Of a stretch of 64,000 bases of DNA, positions 62,565 through 64,000 are shown one piece after another. The DNA is taken from assembly GCA_039809495.1 (NCBI GenBank), contig JBDHVC010000011.1, positions 32,092-96,091 on the forward strand, given 5' to 3'. The notes below the pieces were generated by a model. It made no database searches and was not told the DNA's origin. It worked only from the letters and a program-made list of their open reading frames with translations. Numbering within the stretch: the first letter of the stretch is position 1; the number at the start of each line of letters is the position of its first letter. Origin of the DNA: JAFLCL01 sp039809495. Its GTDB lineage: Bacteria; Myxococcota_A; Polyangia; Polyangiales; Sandaracinaceae. Made by a program: the position numbers and the translations under genes.

Positions 62565-63430
62565 GCGACGATCTCGGTCCCGACGCCCTTGTCCGTGAAG
62601 ACCTCGAGCAGCGCCGCGTGCTCGACGCGGCCGTCGACGACGTGGCACTTCGTCACGCCCATCGCGAGGGCGTCGAGCGCCGAGCGGACCTTGGGGATCA
62701 TCCCGCCGGAGATCGTGCCGTCCGCGATGAGCCCCTCGACGTCGCGCATCGACATCGACGACGCGACGACGCCGCTCGCGTCTCGGACCCCCTCGATGTC
62801 GGTCATGAGGAGGAGCTTCTCCGCGCGCGTCGCCGCCGCGATCGCGCCCGCGATCGTGTCCGCGTTCACGTTGAGCGAGCGCCCCTCGTCGTCGATGCCG
62901 ATCGGGGCGACCACGGGGATGAAGCCGCCCTTCACGAGCTGATCGAGGACCTCCGTCCGCACCTCGACGACCCTCCCCACGCGCCCCGGATCGACCTCGC
63001 GCCCCGACTTCGTCTTCATCTTCGCGACCCGCTCGCAGCGGATGAAGGCGTCGTCCTTGCCCGAGAGCCCGACGGCGCGGCCGCCGTGATGGCACATCAA
63101 GGAGACGATCTCCATGTTCACGCGGCCGGCGAGCACCATCTCGACCACCTCCATCGTGCGCTCGTCCGTGACGCGCAGGCCGTCGATGCGCTCGGACTCG
63201 ACGCCCATCGAGGCGAGCATCGCGTCGATCTGCGGGCCCCCGCCGTGGACGACGATCGGGTGGATCCCGATCAGCTTCATCAGCGTGATGTCGCGCGCGA
63301 AGCCGCTCCTCAGCGCGGGATCGACCATCGCGTGTCCGCCATACTTGATGACGAAGACCCGCCCTCGAAAGCGGCGGATGTACGGGAGCGCTTCGTGAAG
63401 AATCGAGGCCTTGAAGACGAGATCCTGCAT
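62561..63430 (-). CDS. argB: Acetylglutamate kinase
   Basis: 289 residues. KYGGHAM (residues about 30-36) and VVHGGGPQID (about 60-69) are the ATP and acetylglutamate binding motifs; NVNADTIAGAIAAA and GMIPKVRSAL complete the family signature. It catalyses the second step of arginine biosynthesis. The N-terminal SILHEALPYIRRF is close to the arginine-sensitive hexameric forms. A CATCCT box lies 10 nt before ATG 63430. folK is cotranslated downstream through a GTGA overlap, an unusual pairing of arginine and folate genes. Confidence 0.95.
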   Translation of the reverse strand: MQDLVFKASILHEALPYIRRFRGRVFVIKYGGHAMVDPALRSGFARDITLMKLIGIHPIVVHGGGPQIDAMLASMGVESERIDGLRVTDERTMEVVEMVLAGRVNMEIVSLMCHHGGRAVGLSGKDDAFIRCERVAKMKTKSGREVDPGRVGRVVEVRTEVLDQLVKGGFIPVVAPIGIDDEGRSLNVNADTIAGAIAAATRAEKLLLMTDIEGVRDASGVVASSMSMRDVEGLIADGTISGGMIPKVRSALDALAMGVTKCHVVDGRVEHAALLEVFTDKGVGTEIVA

Positions 63431-63519
63431 GCGGCGCGCGAGGATGGATCACCCCGAGCGATCGCGCACCGCGCGTCGCGCCGCCGCCCTGCGGGTGCTG
63501 GCTTCACGCACGGCTCGGC

Positions 63520-63548
63520 TTGACCCCACGCGGCTCCTCCGACAGCAT
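63520..63548 (+). promoter_or_regulatory. Candidate promoter TTGACC, 17-bp gap, CAGCAT
   Basis: TTGACC (63520-63525) with CAGCAT (63543-63548) 17 bp later, just upstream of the Fur-box-like site at 63551-63568 and the TonB-like gene start at 63602. Confidence 0.4.
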
Positions 63549-63550
63549 CG

Positions 63551-63568
63551 CGAGAACGATTCTCGTTC
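63551..63568. promoter_or_regulatory. Fur-box-like overlapping inverted repeats
   Basis: CGAGAA-CGA-TTCTCG (63551-63565) and GAACGA-TTC-TCGTTC (63554-63568) are two overlapping perfect 6-3-6 inverted repeats. The core GAGAAnnATTCTC resembles the classical Fur operator, and the arrangement of overlapping hexamer repeats is the known Fur-box structure. It lies immediately downstream of the candidate promoter for the TonB-like gene, a plausible iron-regulated target. Confidence 0.6.
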
Positions 63569-63601
63569 CATTGCGCTCCAAGGGGTTCGTGGCTCTTCGT
63601 C

Positions 63602-64000
63602 ATGTCGCCTCGCGTCGATCCGAACTCGCGTCTCGCCCCCCGCGGCATCGAGCCCAGCGCTCGGGCCGTGGCGATCGCGTTCGTGCCCGAGGGAGCTACG
63701 CCGGTGACCGCGCGTGAGCCTGGCCTCCCGATCCCCGTCCTCATCGCGGCCTCGGTCGTGCTGCACGGCCTCGTGCTGGCCGCGCTCGCCGGGCTCGCGC
63801 CGCTCACGACGTTGACGCGCGCGTACGACGCCTTCGTGGAGATCGACGTCGCCCCCGAGCCTTCCTCGGCCCCCACGCCCACCCTCGCGCCAGAGGCTCC
63901 CCCCATCATCGCGCCGGCGGCCTCGCCCGCGCCGAGCCTACGCGCGCGACCGAGCGAGCCTCGCCCGACGGTCGCAGCGCCGAGCCCGCCCCCCGCGCCG
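63602..64000 (+). CDS. TonB-like energy transducer, N-terminal part (cut by window end)
   Basis: The frame is open from ATG 63602 to the right edge without a stop; 133 residues are visible. A single transmembrane helix (PVLIAASVVLHGLVLAALAGL, in part) with a His, as in TonB proteins, is followed by a periplasmic Pro/Ala-rich stretch (EPSSAPTPTLAPEAPP, RPTVAAPSPPPAP). The first 45 residues before the helix are cytoplasmic and low in recognisable features; GTG 63703 is an alternative start. Together with a Fur-box-like operator upstream it suggests a TonB for iron or siderophore uptake. The diagnostic C-terminal domain is outside the window. Confidence 0.6.
   Translation, partial: MSPRVDPNSRLAPRGIEPSARAVAIAFVPEGATPVTAREPGLPIPVLIAASVVLHGLVLAALAGLAPLTTLTRAYDAFVEIDVAPEPSSAPTPTLAPEAPPIIAPAASPAPSLRARPSEPRPTVAAPSPPPAP

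Overview
This is a very GC-rich (roughly 70%) chromosomal window from a myxobacterium-like deltaproteobacterium, with a Polyangiales/Sandaracinaceae-type organism the best guess. The evidence is an adjacent mglB-mglA gliding-polarity pair, Ser/Thr protein kinases (one with a PEGA domain), an FHA-GGDEF protein, two MopE-like proteins full of CNG-DDDCDG-IDEG repeats (one ending in a MYXO-CTERM-like sorting tail), many lipoproteins and a DUF2378-like protein. I count 57 protein genes, the first and last cut by the window edges. I saw no tRNA, rRNA, CRISPR array, insertion sequence or phage gene.

Layout. 1-9.9 kb: 3' part of a GH1 glycosidase, a coiled-coil protein, a small unknown, a deoxynucleoside kinase, an FHA-GGDEF protein, a SMI1/KNR4 protein, an orphan GspK, GpsA and a LamG lipoprotein. 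9.9-22.2 kb: an 11-gene, tightly coupled lipid-type operon: degenerate HAD-IB protein, fatty acyl-CoA reductase, extended SDR, polysaccharide pyruvyl transferase family protein, AMP-ligase, crotonase, acyl carrier protein, second AMP-ligase, lipid kinase, PlsC acyltransferase and a TetR regulator. A perfect 14-bp palindrome lies just upstream. This is the strongest candidate for an undescribed biosynthetic system. 22.3-24.8 kb: a leftward run of two lipoproteins and a coiled-coil protein. 25.0-29.8 kb: epimerase, SGNH hydrolase, SxtJ-like membrane protein, NodU/CmcH-type carbamoyltransferase and a DUF5989/SxtK-like mini-protein, probably a carbamoylation/export module. 29.9-45.3 kb: kinase, HEAT-like protein, SDR, lipoprotein, an M16 protease pair (active plus inactive), PLP enzyme, membrane protein, CyaY, NUDIX, GT39, GT2 and AsnB. 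45.3-51.5 kb: two large MopE-like surface proteins and a small membrane protein. 51.7-64 kb: TyrS, HU/IHF, DUF2378-like, FG-GAP lipoprotein, SppA, MglB-MglA, two small membrane/lipoproteins, a PEGA kinase, FolK, ArgB and the start of a TonB-like protein behind a Fur-box-like site.

Two window-wide patterns stand out. Many first genes have a TAnnnT hexamer only 6-9 nt before the start codon and no ribosome binding site, suggesting leaderless mRNAs, while operon-internal genes have good Shine-Dalgarno sequences or 4-bp stop/start overlaps. In addition, the stop codon of many transcript-terminal genes is embedded in TGAC(A/G)GCGCGC, which between convergent genes forms palindromes that begin and end with the two stop codons.
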